DNA of 64,000 nucleotides from Melanocharis versteri (lineage: Eukaryota; Chordata; Aves; Passeriformes; Melanocharitidae), in NCBI GenBank assembly GCA_013397845.1, contig VZTG01003728.1, positions 2,474,084 through 2,538,083 of the forward strand, read 5' to 3'. Within the stretch, counting starts at the first letter, position 1. The number at the start of each line of letters is the position of its first letter. The notes under the pieces were generated by a model. It saw only the letters and a program-made list of their open reading frames with translations. It was not told where the DNA came from and did no database searches. Below are positions 13,160 to 27,134 of this stretch, piece after piece. A program made the translations under genes and the position numbers.

Positions 13160-16100
13160 CACACCGTTGGAAACTATTAGTGGTGTACAAAAGATTTTAA
13201 ACCTATCAGTCTGAAACAGATATTATGACCTATCTTCAAATAATTGGAAAATATAACCTCACACCAAAACAAATTGGTGTGTATTTGTAAAAATATAGCA
13301 TCAGCACCATTTCCTGGACCAAAAAATACAGATTTCCTAGAATATTCTGGATTCTGCTGGAAAGATTTTTCCATAAACATCCATGATTAAAATAAAATTC
13401 AGACAATCATTTGGTATCCATAGATACATCAGATCAAATAATCAATACACCTCTTTTTTTTCCCCTAAAATGGATGCAAGCATCTATACGTATACAATGG
13501 GATTAGGATTTATTGTTTCACTTGAAATTTCTGCCTTGATGGCTATGTTTTTCCTCAAACCACTCCAGAAAAATTAACAAAGCTGGCATATTCACATCTT
13601 TGAGCTCTAAACTTTCCCAACTGATAATTATTACCATCCATCTTAGTATTCCTTCTGAAAAAGTCCTTTTTTTCATCAGACATTGAAATTCAGAATGTGA
13701 ACAAAGGCACCTGGTTCTAATAAACAAAAAAAATGCCCTAATATTATTAACTATTGGCATCATCTCAGCAATGGCATCCAGCTAAAGGAGGCCTCTGCAT
13801 GCATAACACTGATTCACTGGCTCATGTCTGTCTCCTTAATATCATTTGCACTACTCATAATCCACCCAAAGTGCTCTGGTGGTCATCAATTTCCAGCATA
13901 CTGATTTTTGCAAAAATTCTGAAAAGCCATGACTAAACTGAAATTAATCTCTCATCCACTGGCTGTTCTTGTTGTCAAAGGCCTCCCTTTATTTTTCAGC
14001 TGATAAATGTGATTCAGCCATCAAAAATATAAGCATCTATTTTACTACAGTTATGCACACTTCTTTCTCTGTTTAATAGAATATATATTTCCAGAGAGGA
14101 AATTTTAGATGGAACTTTTGTTTTAGAGATGCATTTTAATACAGAATGAAGCATCTTCTGAAGATAGGTATTTCTGGCTACCAGTCATAGAGCCATGGCA
14201 GATTACCAGCTTCAGACAGATTCCACTTCTACATTACCTCTCTTTCCCCCATTTTCTAATCTTAAACCTGTATCTCTATCTAATGAAGCTTCTTTCTTAA
14301 CTTGGCTCTTTTCACTTTGGGGGAACACTGAGAACCAACTGTGTACCAACCGAAAACCCGTCCCTACGTGTAACAGTTACTTAAAACTCCAGAACAGATG
14401 AAATGAGAACTTGCTACCACATACTTTTCTGAAGGCTTTTTTGTTTGAATCACTCAAAAGAGAACATCATCGGGTTTGGAAGTTCTGTCCATAAATTTAC
14501 AAGATTTAGAAATCTGAGTTGAAATCTTATCAAATAGGTCCAGGAAACAATTTAGTTGTGTAAGAGAAAATTTTTCTGATGTAATAGTTAGAAGTCAACT
14601 TTGATATAATGTGGCTGTTGACTCAATCACAACAGTCACAGCACTTAGAGGGTAATGGCTAAGTTAGATTTACAGGTGATTTGGATTTTTGATTTACAGG
14701 TTCTAGATGAAATACAATCAATCACTTGAATTAAGACTTCCAAGGACATTAAAAGCTATTAAATTTATTTTGTTCCTCCCTAACTTACTCAAAGACCAAC
14801 TACAAAATCCCTTTCAGAAACAGAACATGGAGCCTATTAACCTCCAAAACACTAGAAGTCTGGCAGCCCTTGAGATACAATTTGGGTTACCAAGGGGATG
14901 AATCACAGTGATCCAACATTAGCTCTCTCAGTCTTGGAAATGATTGCCATAGAGGAAGATTTTTTTCTTATTTAAAGCTATATGGGATCAAAAACTGTGA
15001 AACAGTCAACCACATTTAAAACCTCTGTACTGACAAAATCCGTAAGACATTCAGAAAAAAAAATCCCGTATTACTTAGGTTTGTAGTTATAGTCACTGAC
15101 ACAAAACAATGGAAAATATACTAACAGACATTTTATGTGGATGAAAATTTGCAAAATAAAAGAAAATTTCAGCATTTAAAATTCCATTCTAAACAGGCCA
15201 TGTTTATAACCACACTAAAGGAGATATTCCCATATCACTGGATTTAACTGTATGCGTCCAAGAGAAATACCATAGCAGAAGGTGAGTGCTACTTTCGAAA
15301 ACTCGAGTTCTCACAAGAGACATACACTCATTCTGGTCTGTTTAAAGTCATATTTGGGCAAATCACTATCTCAGTCTTTCTTTTACATGATCAGAAAAAA
15401 AAATCTGTAACGAAGTGAGTTCTCCTGGCATGCAGAACAACCCCATTTTCTAAGAACCCATATACACAAGGGGAAAAAAAAACCAAATTTATTTTTGCGT
15501 AGCAATTTATCTGAGTTGGGCTGTTAATTAGGGCAAACCGCTGGGTAATCTTTATGTTCTCACTGAATTACATGTAAGTAAATCAGGTAAAAAAGCAAAA
15601 GGTCAAATAAAAAACTCCCCAAGCTTAAAAGGGCAAGGATGATCATGCTGTACCCCTGTGTCACTGCTTCATGTTTGAGACCTTTGGTGTGGAAGCATAC
15701 TGTGTGCTGGCAACACTGCTTTGCACAGTGATTGAACTGAGACAAAATTTTTTAAGATGTATGTTCATCATTGCCAAAAGAGACAGCCCCTAGCATCTTG
15801 CCAGAACATGTTCAAAACGCAACAGATCCACACCTAACTCTGTCTTGCCTGAATATCTCCCACTCGTCAAGAAGGTGTATATATTAATTTATTCTTTTAT
15901 ACCCAGAGAAAGAAAGTCGTGCAATGTTATTTCACTTCCTAACTGGCAACACAAAATGAAAAATATCACAGGACTAGGTCCCAAGGGTATGTTGTGGTCA
16001 GAGTGAACCCCATGGTTTACACAAAGGAAGAAGGAAAAATAAACTAAGAGCTAAAGAGAGAATGGTCATTGCAAGCCGGGTGGGACACAGTAGTGCTTTT

Positions 16101-16190
16101 ATGTTTGCAGAGGGAAAATAGGGCTTTCCAAGTCAAGGTCACTCAACTTATTTTTCCAAGATGCCCCACAAGAGTTTTTATTTCTAGCCA

Positions 16191-16211
16191 AATACACTAG
16201 GCTAGTGTATT
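16191..16211. repeat. 21-bp perfect palindrome
   Basis: The arm AATACACTAG at 16,191-16,200 is mirrored by its exact reverse complement CTAGTGTATT at 16,202-16,211 around one central G. The right arm is partly repeated immediately afterwards (TAGTGTATTT), giving a mixed inverted and direct repeat. Confidence 0.8.
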
Positions 16212-17445
16212 AGTGTATTTGTGTAGTAGTTGGGCTAATCATGTAAACTACTATTTTCCCCTCATTTTCCTTCCTCACTTACATGTGTGAGAATGTATTG
16301 TATATCTGCATTCCTTCCATAGACCCTGTCTGAGTGTCCCACAGGACACCACTGGCCCAAGTAGGAATGGCTAAGAACCACTGCATTGAGCCAAGAATTT
16401 CTAAAAGAAATCAGATCGAAATAATGTGTGATATCTGATACTTCAAAAGGAAAAAAAAAATTACAATTTAGTAATAGGAAGCTAGTAAGTAATCTATCAG
16501 AAACCACAAAATATAAAATTTAGCTCTTAGCAATATTTAAAAATGGAAATCAAAGCACAAGTACTACCAGATTTCCTGGAATCCACCCAGTTCCTGACTC
16601 TGCATCCTTCACCACAGTGAAACAAGAAGACTGCAGTCCTGCTCTGCCTTACCTTCAACCTCTTCTGTGATCACTTGTGTACCACTACCACACAGCTCTT
16701 AAAAAACCTTGTTATAAGGGACAGGTAGGCAAATTTCCTATTTCCCTGGATCCTGTTGTTTTCAAAATATTAAGACTTATCTGTATATAACAGAAGCCTT
16801 AGCACTAAAATGGCCACAACTGAATTATCTTGCACTTGTCTAGCCAAGAAATACAGCTTCATAAAAAGCAAGGAAGCTTTTCCTGGGAGAAGGCAAAGAA
16901 CTGATTTGTTTCATAGATAATAAATATATATGTATGTCCAGTCTTGCTGGGTCAAATGAAAAATATTATAGCTAGTTGGTATCTTCTCTAATAGTGTACA
17001 TTAAATATTTAGTGAAAATTGCAACAAGGTGGACATATATGATAGTCATTTTTAATATCCCTCCAACCTCCAAGCACACACAGCTCTCTGGTTTCCTGAG
17101 AGAGAAATAGAAAGTTTCTATGTCTATAAATACTCTCAGTGAGTATCTCTTAACATGAGTTTGCTCAGACTTCTCTTAATTCGCGTAAACTTTTACCAAG
17201 AACTGACATTGCTTATCTACATGTATGGGACTGACAAAATTTATGAAGAATTCCAGGTTTTGTTATTTCTATCCATTTAAAAACACAGGCTCATTTTTCT
17301 CATACAGACCAGCTACTATGATGGCTGGTTTGAAACAGGATATTTCTTCAGAGTGCTGTAGCCTTTCAATCAAAGCAGGAAAAAAAAATTAGCTCTAAAT
17401 GTATATAAGTTTAATCTCCAGAGCTGAAGTCCAATTAAGAGTGTT

Positions 17446-17512
17446 ATGTACAAATGCCTTCTACCCTTGCTTCTTCCATGTACAAATGCCATCTTCTATC
17501 ATTGCTTCTTTC
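17446..17512. repeat. Imperfect tandem duplication, 32-35 bp unit
   Basis: Two adjacent copies both begin ATGTACAAATGCC and end in TTGCTTCTT followed by C or T. The first is at 17,446-17,477 and the second at 17,478-17,512, differing by a few substitutions and a 3-base indel. Confidence 0.8.
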
Positions 17513-18506
17513 ACTTAGCTTTAAGGTTCCTGTTTCTGCACAATCATAATGGCATTCATTATCTTCAGCACAGAGGCACTTGTCCTGGGCTATCTGACTT
17601 TTCTGTAAGGTCTTTTCATCCTCCAGGCTGCTAATTACAATCTTGCTGCAGGTTTGACATTCATTTTCACAGGACTCCTCATATATGCTTCCATCACATC
17701 TTTCTTTTGGTTTTCTCTCTTCCCCTCTAATTAACACAATACTGGCTATCCCAGCATTTCCATTTCCCAGCCAAAGCCACTATAACGTCCCTTGCCATCT
17801 TTTTAATGTCTTTCTGCCTTGATAGGCTCCATACTACCTGCAACATGGCAAAAGACATGTTCACACTCAGCAGCCGTTCAGCGAGCTTCTTTGTCTACCA
17901 CACACATCATGTCCAAAGACCAAATTAATTTCCTGTGGGTCACCCTTGCTTCTGTTGTGATTCTGTTACACACCACCAGCTCTACCTTATGAGATGGAGC
18001 CAGCTACTGACACTATTTTGACCCCCTCAATAAATTCAACTGCCAGAAGCAGAGTGCCATGAAAAGAAAGCATTATTAGTATCTGACAGATGGACATTCT
18101 GAGAGGAAGCTGGTCTAAATAAGAGCAGAAAAAATATTGTTGTCTCATGGACAAGAAGCAAGACAAATACCTGAATCCTTTAGGTACCCTATACAAGACT
18201 ACCACCATATTCAAAATACCATACAAGCATATGACTGGGAAAGTAGCAATTATGAGCATGCAGAAAGGTCCAAGTGCCACTTGTCAGCACAAATCCACAC
18301 AAGCTTTCTAAATCAAACTGTGAATGCCTCTGTCTGTTATACAGATGACCAGTGCATATCCTGTTCATTTATTACAGGTTTGTTTCTTCAGCACATTGAC
18401 ATCACGTAAATAACGGGCCTGCTTACATGTTTTTTTCTCATCTAAATTGTTTCTCAATGGAGGATTGTCCATTTTGGACAAAATTAAGTGAGTTTGTGAA
18501 AAAAAT

Positions 18507-18536
18507 CCCAACCCAACCCAAACCAACCCAACCCAC
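18507..18536. repeat. (AACCC)-like simple repeat
   Basis: About six irregular copies of AACCC or AAACC. The unit differs from the vertebrate telomere hexamer CCCTAA and looks like a low-complexity expansion of the same A/C type seen at 3.5 and 58.5 kb. Confidence 0.75.
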
Positions 18537-19989
18537 AAGCTTAATAAAAAACCAAGGTACTAGTCTTGCCTTTGTTTTCTGGAGTAAAAAACTTGCATTA
18601 TTTGTCTCCTTCTACTTCCTTTAGTTTCTCTATGTAACACAATAGGGTTTTTCTTCACCTGTTGTCAGTTTGAATTTCTTTCCCCATATGAAGTATCTCC
18701 AGTGCAGTAGATAATTCAGTAGTCCCATTTCCTCTGGAAATACTTCACCAGGCACATGTAAGAGCCTCGTGAAGTATTTCTTTATTATATTAAAAATATA
18801 AGAATAAGAATATTAACTGTTTTTCCTCAGGTGGTTAGTAGGAATCCTTTTTTTTCTCATATACAGAGATCATGCCTTTATTCAGTGGTTGGTAACTAAA
18901 TAACTTATAATTCAAAAAGTAATTTCTTATTCTTGTTCCCGAAGTGTCCAATTTGATATTATTAAATTAAATTCCAATTCTATTACCTGACACTCGAAAG
19001 CTGCTGGGGGTTTTTTATGTATGATATACTGATCCTCTTCTATACTGGTAAGACATTCCAACTTCCCATCATTTACAATCATTATTAGCATATACCTACT
19101 ATGTATTAAGTTTATTAACTATTTGAGTCCTAAAACCTTTCCACAATGCATTAGTAGTCTGATGTCCTCTCCTATCAAAACAGCTTGTCATTAGGTCCTC
19201 ACTCACTCTTCTTTCCACTACTAAACTCAGTGTTCTCCAGGAAATTATCTTTATTCCTTTTGTTCATATAGTTGAAGAATCTTACATTTACACCCAGCCA
19301 GCTGAGATGCTCACACTTCAGCTCTCACCCTTTTATTTCACTCTTAGCATACGTGATGCTACATCGTGTGTAATCATATCCACTAAAATCTAGAAACCCT
19401 AGTCACAAAATTCTCCAAAGAAATTGTGCTTGAAGTAAATTGCAGTAATGGCTGTTAAGAAGCCTTGTAAGATGACTAGAATTTGAATAACTTTTGGATA
19501 AGAGGTCAGAAATAAGCAGTCCCGAAAGATTTCAGAACACTGCAGAAAGTACATGTCCTAATTAAAAGGTGAACATAGAATTCTGAAATATTACATATCC
19601 AGGTGTTGTTTTTTATTTAGCTCAGCTCATTCTGGAATGCTTCATCAAGATGAACAAATATAGGCCTTGATAGTCAGCATCACAAATCAAATCATCTATA
19701 AAGGAAAACAAGAAACCCCTATGGGAGTTTCCTTCATATTCACTTCTGCAGAGTGGGCTTTATTTCCAAAAAAAATAAACCAAAGTCAATAACAACTAAT
19801 CTATATGGGGCAACAATGCCCACTGAGTATCATTCTTGCTGTCACAACAGAAAAACTGATTTCCTGTGGCAGACCTGAATTCCTTTTTCTTTTTATAAAT
19901 GCACACAAATAATAACCTGATGTGCAGAAAAGTAAGAACTTTCTCTCTAAATACATAGCTACCATCATGTATATATACATAAATATAAC

Positions 19990-20007
19990 TATATATATAT
20001 ATATATA
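19990..20007. repeat. (TA)9 microsatellite
   Basis: An uninterrupted TA dinucleotide run lies within a longer AT-only patch. Confidence 0.85.
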
Positions 20008-20336
20008 ATATGTACAGAGAGATACCATATTAATTTTAGAGGAAACACGTCAGCAAATTACACCATTGACAACTTCCATCTGAGTTATTGACTGAATTCA
20101 TTAAGGTAAAATTCTCTGTGTTTCTCAAACTGCAATTCATAAATAAATAAAGTCATAAAAGGTAAAAACTGGAGAAAGAATTTGTTTATGAAGAGTGAGT
20201 AATAAAACAATCTGGGTTAAACCAGAAAATACCAAGATGATTACAAAAGAACAATATGTTTATTCAGGAAAGATTGAGGGAGATTAGCCTTCAACTACAC
20301 TGAAAAGAAAGAAAAGTGGAAAAAACAGTCTCTATT

Positions 20337-20350
20337 AAAAAAAAAAAAAA
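20337..20350. repeat. A14 homopolymer
   Basis: A run of 14 A is followed by a short GCAACCAACC-type stretch. No retroposed sequence was recognised to its left, so it is not called as a poly(A) tail. Confidence 0.8.
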
Positions 20351-23300
20351 GCAACCAACCAAGCAACCGACCAAGAAATAGCAATGTAAATACAGAGCTA
20401 AATTCTCCAGTGATGCTGTTCTGTTCGATATCAAAATTTCACACATATAAAATCCACATGCATTGCCCATTATATATGTAAGCTACTACAAACATCCTCA
20501 TGTGACACAGAGACCCTGACAGCTCTGCACTCTTACAAAATGCACCTAAGCTTACTTCCAGAAAAAAATGCAAATTGACTAGCATTAAATAAAAATGAGT
20601 TCCTCTTGTGTGACCCCCATATCCTCCCTCAGTCACTCGAGTCCCTTTCAACCCAGCATAATTTCAGAACGACTTCAACATGTTTTAACATAGCACAGGG
20701 AAACAGCTTGCACTGAGCAGCAGGAGAGGGCAAAAGTGAGCTTTAAATACTATCTCTACACTCCTATTTTCATGGTATTTACATTATGGCTCCAGTCCAA
20801 GGCTCTGGCCCTGTGATTTCAAAGCAACAACTGCACAGCAAGAGTGCAACATTTTGCTCTAATCTACAACACGAATCTTATTAAAATTCAGCAAAGAGCC
20901 TGTATGAGCTTTTTTTTTTTTCCTTTGTTGATCCACTGCAACTGTATAGATTTTATAAATTTGCTGCTAAAGTGGTTCATAGGACCTCACAGCACAGTTG
21001 ATTTCACTTTAAGGAATGCTGTCAACATGAATTTCATTTTAGAAATAAGCTTAGTTTTGCTTATTAAAATGATAGCCTAGTAAGTACAAGTTACATTGAT
21101 AGTTTAAAGTATACGGTCAGATTTCTCTGAATTCTGTTGAGCTTGTACAATTAAAATAGCTCATTTCTTTTTCAAATTTAGTCCAATGTAATTGTTTTCA
21201 ATCCAGATCCCTGTCACAGCAAAATCATTCTTTTCATTATTTCTTTCCCACCCTGACTCCTCACTTGAAAAAAAAACCCCAAAAATCATGATATTCAGAT
21301 ACATATCTATGAAATACTCTCCTATCCAGCTTTTAGGGAGCCTATGTAACATTTATATGATCTTTGCATGTGTGTAAGTGCTGGTTCATGACAGTTCTTC
21401 CACTGGTATGTGCTTCCTGACAGTCACAAGCTGGTGACTTGCAGATCATTATGTGGAAGGCAAAGGCAGCTGAAAAAATGTTATACGAGAAGGCAGTCTG
21501 GTCACAGGTTAGGGGGAGCTGCAATTACTTGAAGTGTGGCAGTTTGATGATTTGTTGGCCTAAAACATGGCAGGATGCATTTCCCTGGAGTCCAGTGAAG
21601 AAAACTGCTTAAGACACACTATAGAAAAGTGCTCTGGAAAGGATCTTACATTAACTCAGTTTCTCTTATAGAATTCTCACATAAGCTTCAACTTAAACAG
21701 TGAGATAAGCCTTATTTGGAATCTCAATTATGCTAAATGACACCTTTTCTCTCCAATTATTATATGCCTTTGAATACAGATGCACCTTTTTATTAATAAC
21801 AGGAGTCTTCGTCAAAGAATATTTAAAGTTCAGCAATGTGAAGTAAGCACTGGAGGGTTCTGTAAAGCACAGAACTTCGTAAAAGAGTGAAATCTTTGAC
21901 CCAAGACTCCACAGAAGGCTTTCAAAAAACTGTTGGAATATTGAGAAAAATAGTGGAACTTAATGCTGGTTGCAGTTGCACAACTGACATTTACCTCACA
22001 TTTCCTCTCCAAACTATTTGAGGCCAGGAATTTGCAAATACTTTGGTGTGCATTTTGGAGGAAGCATGCAGGATCAGGACATGGGCCTGCCTAGACAGGG
22101 TGCAGAACTTATAGTCACCATCTTTTTTTCTGAGTTGAGTTTAAAGACAGCTTTTAAAAGCCTCAAGACAGGCACTTTTTTATAGCAATAAAATTGTAAT
22201 ATCTCATAAATATTTGAACAGCCAGTGCTGCATTTTAAATAAATTGCATATGAATTTTTAAAAGTACAATCACTGGCCAACATGACCTGTCCCACAAAGT
22301 ATACAGCATGTGCTCTTTGCACTTAAGTCTGAACTGAACATGCCTTCTATTTTGCCAAGGCCTTTGGTACTGAAGATTGAACCCTGGTCCCATACAAATG
22401 CAGTTAGTTTTACAAGATGTGTATTGTTTATAATGGATGCATCTATGTTTTTACACACTGAATAGTTCCCAAGGCAGCATTTCTTGCAAAAAAAATTTAA
22501 TGAGTAGAGTTCTGGATTTTCCAGTAAAGGACTGTAGTACCACATTCGTTAGCACTTTTGTAGTGTGATATGCAAAGAAATAATACCAACCATCAAATGT
22601 AGTATCTGATTTTTCACACCGCTTATGGTGCCCTAATTCATAAACTGTTGGTCCCATTTCCACTGAGGTTCTTTGTGCTTTCTCTCACATCATGTCCCAT
22701 TGCATGAGCAATGGCAGTCAAACTTGAAATAGCAGCACACATATTATCTTTCCAGTCTCTGCTTATATTTCCCTCTGCTCTGATGCCTTTAACATTTAGC
22801 TATACTAGTTATTTATATTTTTATACATTATATAGATTATATAAATTACTAGTATGTACCAAAGTTTAGAGAAAAGACAAACTGTCTTGTCTGCTTTTAG
22901 GTAAGCAGTATCTCCCCTTTCTACCTGTTCATTACCACTTCAATGGCTGAAAGTGAACTATTCAACAATTTCTTTCTTGGCTACCTACCTAAGATGATGG
23001 AAAATTGTAGCTGATCTGGATCCATGGGTGCAACTTTAATAGAAACAGAAAAACATGTACAGGAAACAGAATACAGAATAAACAGGGCAAGGTAAAGAGA
23101 GTACTAAGAATCCCTAAATTCAGGAAATATACAACTTCTGAAATTAACTAAGACTCCTTAAAGCTGGACAGCTATTAAAACCTCCTGGTGGTTCTCTGAT
23201 AGATCTGAATACAATAGCTCTCTCTGTACTATAATAGGCTTTCCTTTGACTGTACAAATTTTCAATACCTCTTGCTGACAATTCCAGATGCTATAAAAAT

Positions 23301-24139
23301 AAGGGTAAAAAACAATTAAGGAAAAATTCTGATTAATAAATGCCAGTTCTTCTGAGAAATAAAGTATACAAAATATGACTTGCATATAAGTGGAAGTACT
23401 TTCAATGAGTATATAAGAAGCATCACATGAAATAATATAGCAGTATGAAAATAGGATCCTACCCCAAAACTTTCAGGCTCTTCAAAGATTTATATTGTGT
23501 AGAAATAACAAAAGAGGAGAAATGAAATAGTTTAGGCAAACCATATCCGACTACAGCTGGATAACATGCACCTATTGAAGGGCAGCTTAAAATGAAACAA
23601 AAGCTTCCCAGAATCGCACCTTGTTTCAGCTAACAGGAAAAGTCCAGAAAGAGATCGCATTCTGTCTGTCACAACTACATTGCTCATTAACCATCTTTTC
23701 TCGGGAATGGTTCCTCTAACAGACCAACATTTGTGAACATACTGCATTGCTTATCACAGCAGACAGGTCAGCCCCACCCATGTCTGCCTGAAGCTGCTGC
23801 CCTTACAGGCCATGCCTGTAACAGCAAATTAAGTTGTGACAAAAAGCATTTCAAGGCTATCGAATTTGTCTATGCTGTGAAACTGCCAGCATGTTTTGTC
23901 ACATGGTTTTGACCTAGGCTTGCAAGCACTAACAGCTCCTGGGCTGAAGGTCCAGGACTTAGCATAGGACGGAAACCTTTCCCAATACAAGATCTAGATA
24001 TGTCCATTCTCTTTCAGGGACTGAAAGAGTTTAAACCTATGGACAAAAGCTATTCCATATCAGCTGAAAACCAGTGCCGAAAGACAGTCTCAGAATGTTT
24101 CATCCACTAATACAGCTGGATCCAGAGAAATCTCAAATT

Positions 24140-24302
24140 CCAGCACCGGAACAGTGTCCCCATGGAAGTGGTCACACCACCATTTGGACAAAGCTCTCAG
24201 GTACATGGTGTAACTCTTGGGGTGTCCTGTGCAGGACCAGGAGCTGCACTTGATGATCCTCATGGGTCCTTTCCAACTCAGTACATTCTATCATTCTACA
24301 TT
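24140..24302 (+). mobile_element. CR1 3'-end fragment
   Basis: A short 5'-truncated copy. Landmarks are GGAACAGTGTCCCCATGGAA, GTGGTCACACCACCA, CTCTCAGGTACATGGTGTAA, GTCCTGTGCAGGACCAGGAG, then TTTCCAACTCAGTACATTCT and the terminus TATCATTCTACAT. The tail with TCCAACTCAG...ATTCTAT groups it with the copies at 28.9 and 52.5 kb rather than those at 4.0 and 12.3 kb. It is antisense to RAB3C. Confidence 0.92.
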
Positions 24303-24821
24303 ACTATCTTCAAATCACTTTGTCTGATGTGTAACAGCACACACATTTGATTTTCATGCTGAGATGAGGAAGTCTCATTTTCAATATTAGATTTACTATC
24401 CTCAGCTAAAAAGATTGTGTATTCAAAGCAGCAGCTACACATTGTCACCAACAGCTGAGAAAGGAATAACAAAATATACTTTGCAGTGGCTATCACTGGA
24501 ATTAAAAACACTCAGATGAGACAGATGTGACAAAGTCAGGACCTGAAAATCCTGTGAAGAAATATTTGCTACATTTCCTATCCTCTTTCTCCACATGCTA
24601 CTCCTACCTCCACTTTTATTGCTACAGCTTTCACTATCTTTCTACTGAACCAGTGTATTTAGTGATTCTTGAACTGATTCTTATAGCCCAAGTCAGGGTC
24701 TCAGGGTATTTCTGCAATATTGCACTGCCTCCATATTTTTAAGTTACTGCAGGATACCCCGCAATGACTTCAATATCAAGGCAATTCTCATACATATTGG
24801 TACTCCCAGAGACCCTTCTAT

Positions 24822-24854
24822 CACACACACACACGCTTTTTTTTTTTTTTTTTT
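24822..24854. repeat. (CA)n followed by T18
   Basis: About six to seven CA units (24,822-24,834) are followed after GC by an 18-base T run (24,837-24,854). This is a typical length-variable microsatellite. Confidence 0.85.
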
Positions 24855-27101
24855 AATCTGAATTCTATTTACTGCTAAAGGACTGTTAGGAAGCTTGTAG
24901 AAAAAAAATAAAAGGTTCCTAATATATATGGGTTTTTTTAAACAGTTACAATAGTTTTAATTATTGAATGATGACATTGCATTTTCTCAGTCAGCTTATG
25001 AAACCTAGTCCTCACTTAGCCCTTAAGCCCTATGATGATTTAGAGAAACTGTTGATGTGTAGGAAACAACATTTTGGGCATCAAATGAAACTGTCACAGA
25101 CACTCCTAAGAAGGATATGCTGACACAAGCAGCTCTTATCCTGTCTTCTCTAGGAGGATATCTTTCTATGTGATTATTGCACCTAGTCCTTGAAGTCTAT
25201 GGCTAGTCCCTGGGAAAAGCCATCTAAGTAGCAAAACGCAGTGCTCTTCTTTGTGCAGTGTTCTTATTTGATATTTGCACCGAAGTGCTACAATCAGATG
25301 TGGCTGTATGAATGCAGTTATAACTTTTTTGTGCAGTAAACAGATCACAGAGGGAAAACTTGATGCTTCATTCCTCAGATAAAATTAGTACTGCAATCAG
25401 TTTGAAATCACTGAGATTTCTGATCAAGTAAATTTTAAAAATGAGCCAAAGATGAGGTATGGATAAACTGTCAGTTTATTATGTTGACCTGTCTTTGCAA
25501 ATCTTATGCTTTCTTCTAAGAGCCAGTATCTGGACTTTATTTTTCCTTATTTTCTCCTCCCTATTCTATGGTTTATTTTGACATGTTAGCTAACAAATTC
25601 TACTGTCTAAATAAGCCTATAATTTGTCCAGAAACTCTTTCAGGCTGTTATTTGTATTGTATCATTGACAGTTCACAAAAGTAATGTAAGGCTTTATAGT
25701 ACCACAGCTACAGATAGATTTAAAAGGTTCTTATTTTTATTTTCTGATTTACACACCTTTGAGCTTTTAATAATTTTAGTTAGAATGTATTTTTGTCAAA
25801 ATTAATATTGAGAAATCATTTTTTTAAAAATTCAATATAAGTTTGAAAGTGAGAAAATCTTATAGCCTTCTAATTCCAGCTCTTTCCTTTAATATTACTA
25901 ATTCAAACCAAATGGAGGAAAAATATATTACTTTTTTATTATTTTACTCTGTAAAACAGCCTAAAGCCCTTTAATAGACTTTTGTCCTGTGTCTGTATGT
26001 GGTGCATACAGACAACATTTCTTTACAAAATATTTGTATAGTTTCAATGGAGAAATCAATACCTTTTTAGGTAAAGCACAATTTTTTTGGATCCCTGTGC
26101 TCTAAAAGGTAAGAGACATGTTAATATTCTGTTTTCCTAATGTTCACAGCAGATTGTAACACTTATAATACGCTGTGAAACAAAATTTCAGGGCCAGATG
26201 GTGGTCCTATGACAAGGTAATGTGCTACCACTAGTCAAGTGGTATAGCACTTGAACTCTGAACTTCTTCCCATTCCACTAGTAAATACCATGGAAAGAAG
26301 GTGTTTGGCTCAGAAGGGAAAGAAGCAAATGTTACAGTGCTCCCAGCAGGCTCTTTCAGGCCATTTGAAAATGATATTACAGCAAAGACTAGATGGAGCA
26401 CCATCCTCCCCGACTTGAAAAATGAAAGAAGACAGTTCAAGAATAAGACACTATTGCCTCCAAGCAAGAAAAAATCTCAAACAAACAAAAGACTTGCAGG
26501 GCATCCCACTACGTAAACAGCATCTACCTCAATGTGATAACCCTTCCTAGTTCACCTGTGAAAATCACACTCTGAATTTTATTATTAAATAATGACTCTG
26601 CTTCCTTGAGTGCCCATGCTGACCTTAAACAAACTTCTAACCTCCACTGGTAAGCATATGAGAATCTTATTCTGACGGAATCTGCAAGCTCCAACAGGCT
26701 TCAAGTTGAACACAAAGTATGTTGTGGAAAGCACTATTAAACAGGAACTTGAACCTAGAAGAATATTGTACAAAATTGTAAAAGGACAAATTGGATTGGA
26801 TTGATTGTGTGTCTAGCTAGGGAATTTCAGTGACTTAACTGCATTACTATTTACATATTCCTGCATTTTATTGTCAAGCAAAAATAGCAGAGCAGCATCA
26901 TTCCATGTATTTCTTCACTTAAGTGCATGGCAAAATAATTCAGTTCTGATTTTGTCACTCAGAACACATTTTAAAGTTGCATTTCCAGTCTTCTGACTTC
27001 ACAAAACTGTGAGATTTTCAATAATATTTTATTTCATATATGCTGAACATCAGCTATCACACGATGCCACCGAATAGTTTGTCGCTGATTTTGAGGGAAG
27101 C

Positions 27102-27134
27102 GTTATAACCTCATGCAAGTGTTATAACCTCATG
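27102..27134. repeat. Direct repeat, 14 bp, 19-bp period
   Basis: GTTATAACCTCATG at 27,102-27,115 is repeated exactly at 27,121-27,134. It looks like a local duplication. Confidence 0.8.

Larger units (their letters stand above)
13160..24139. other. Long non-coding stretch, inferred RAB3C intron
   Basis: About 11 kb of AT-rich sequence with no recognisable exon, RNA gene or dispersed repeat. Only small features stand out: a 21-bp palindrome (16,191-16,211), an imperfect tandem duplication (17,446-17,512), an (AACCC)-type repeat (18,507-18,536), a (TA)n run (19,990-20,007) and an A14 run (20,337-20,350). Confidence 0.5.

Noticed and set aside
18507..18536. Possible interstitial telomere repeat
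   Set aside because: The unit is AACCC or AAACC, not the vertebrate TTAGGG/CCCTAA hexamer.
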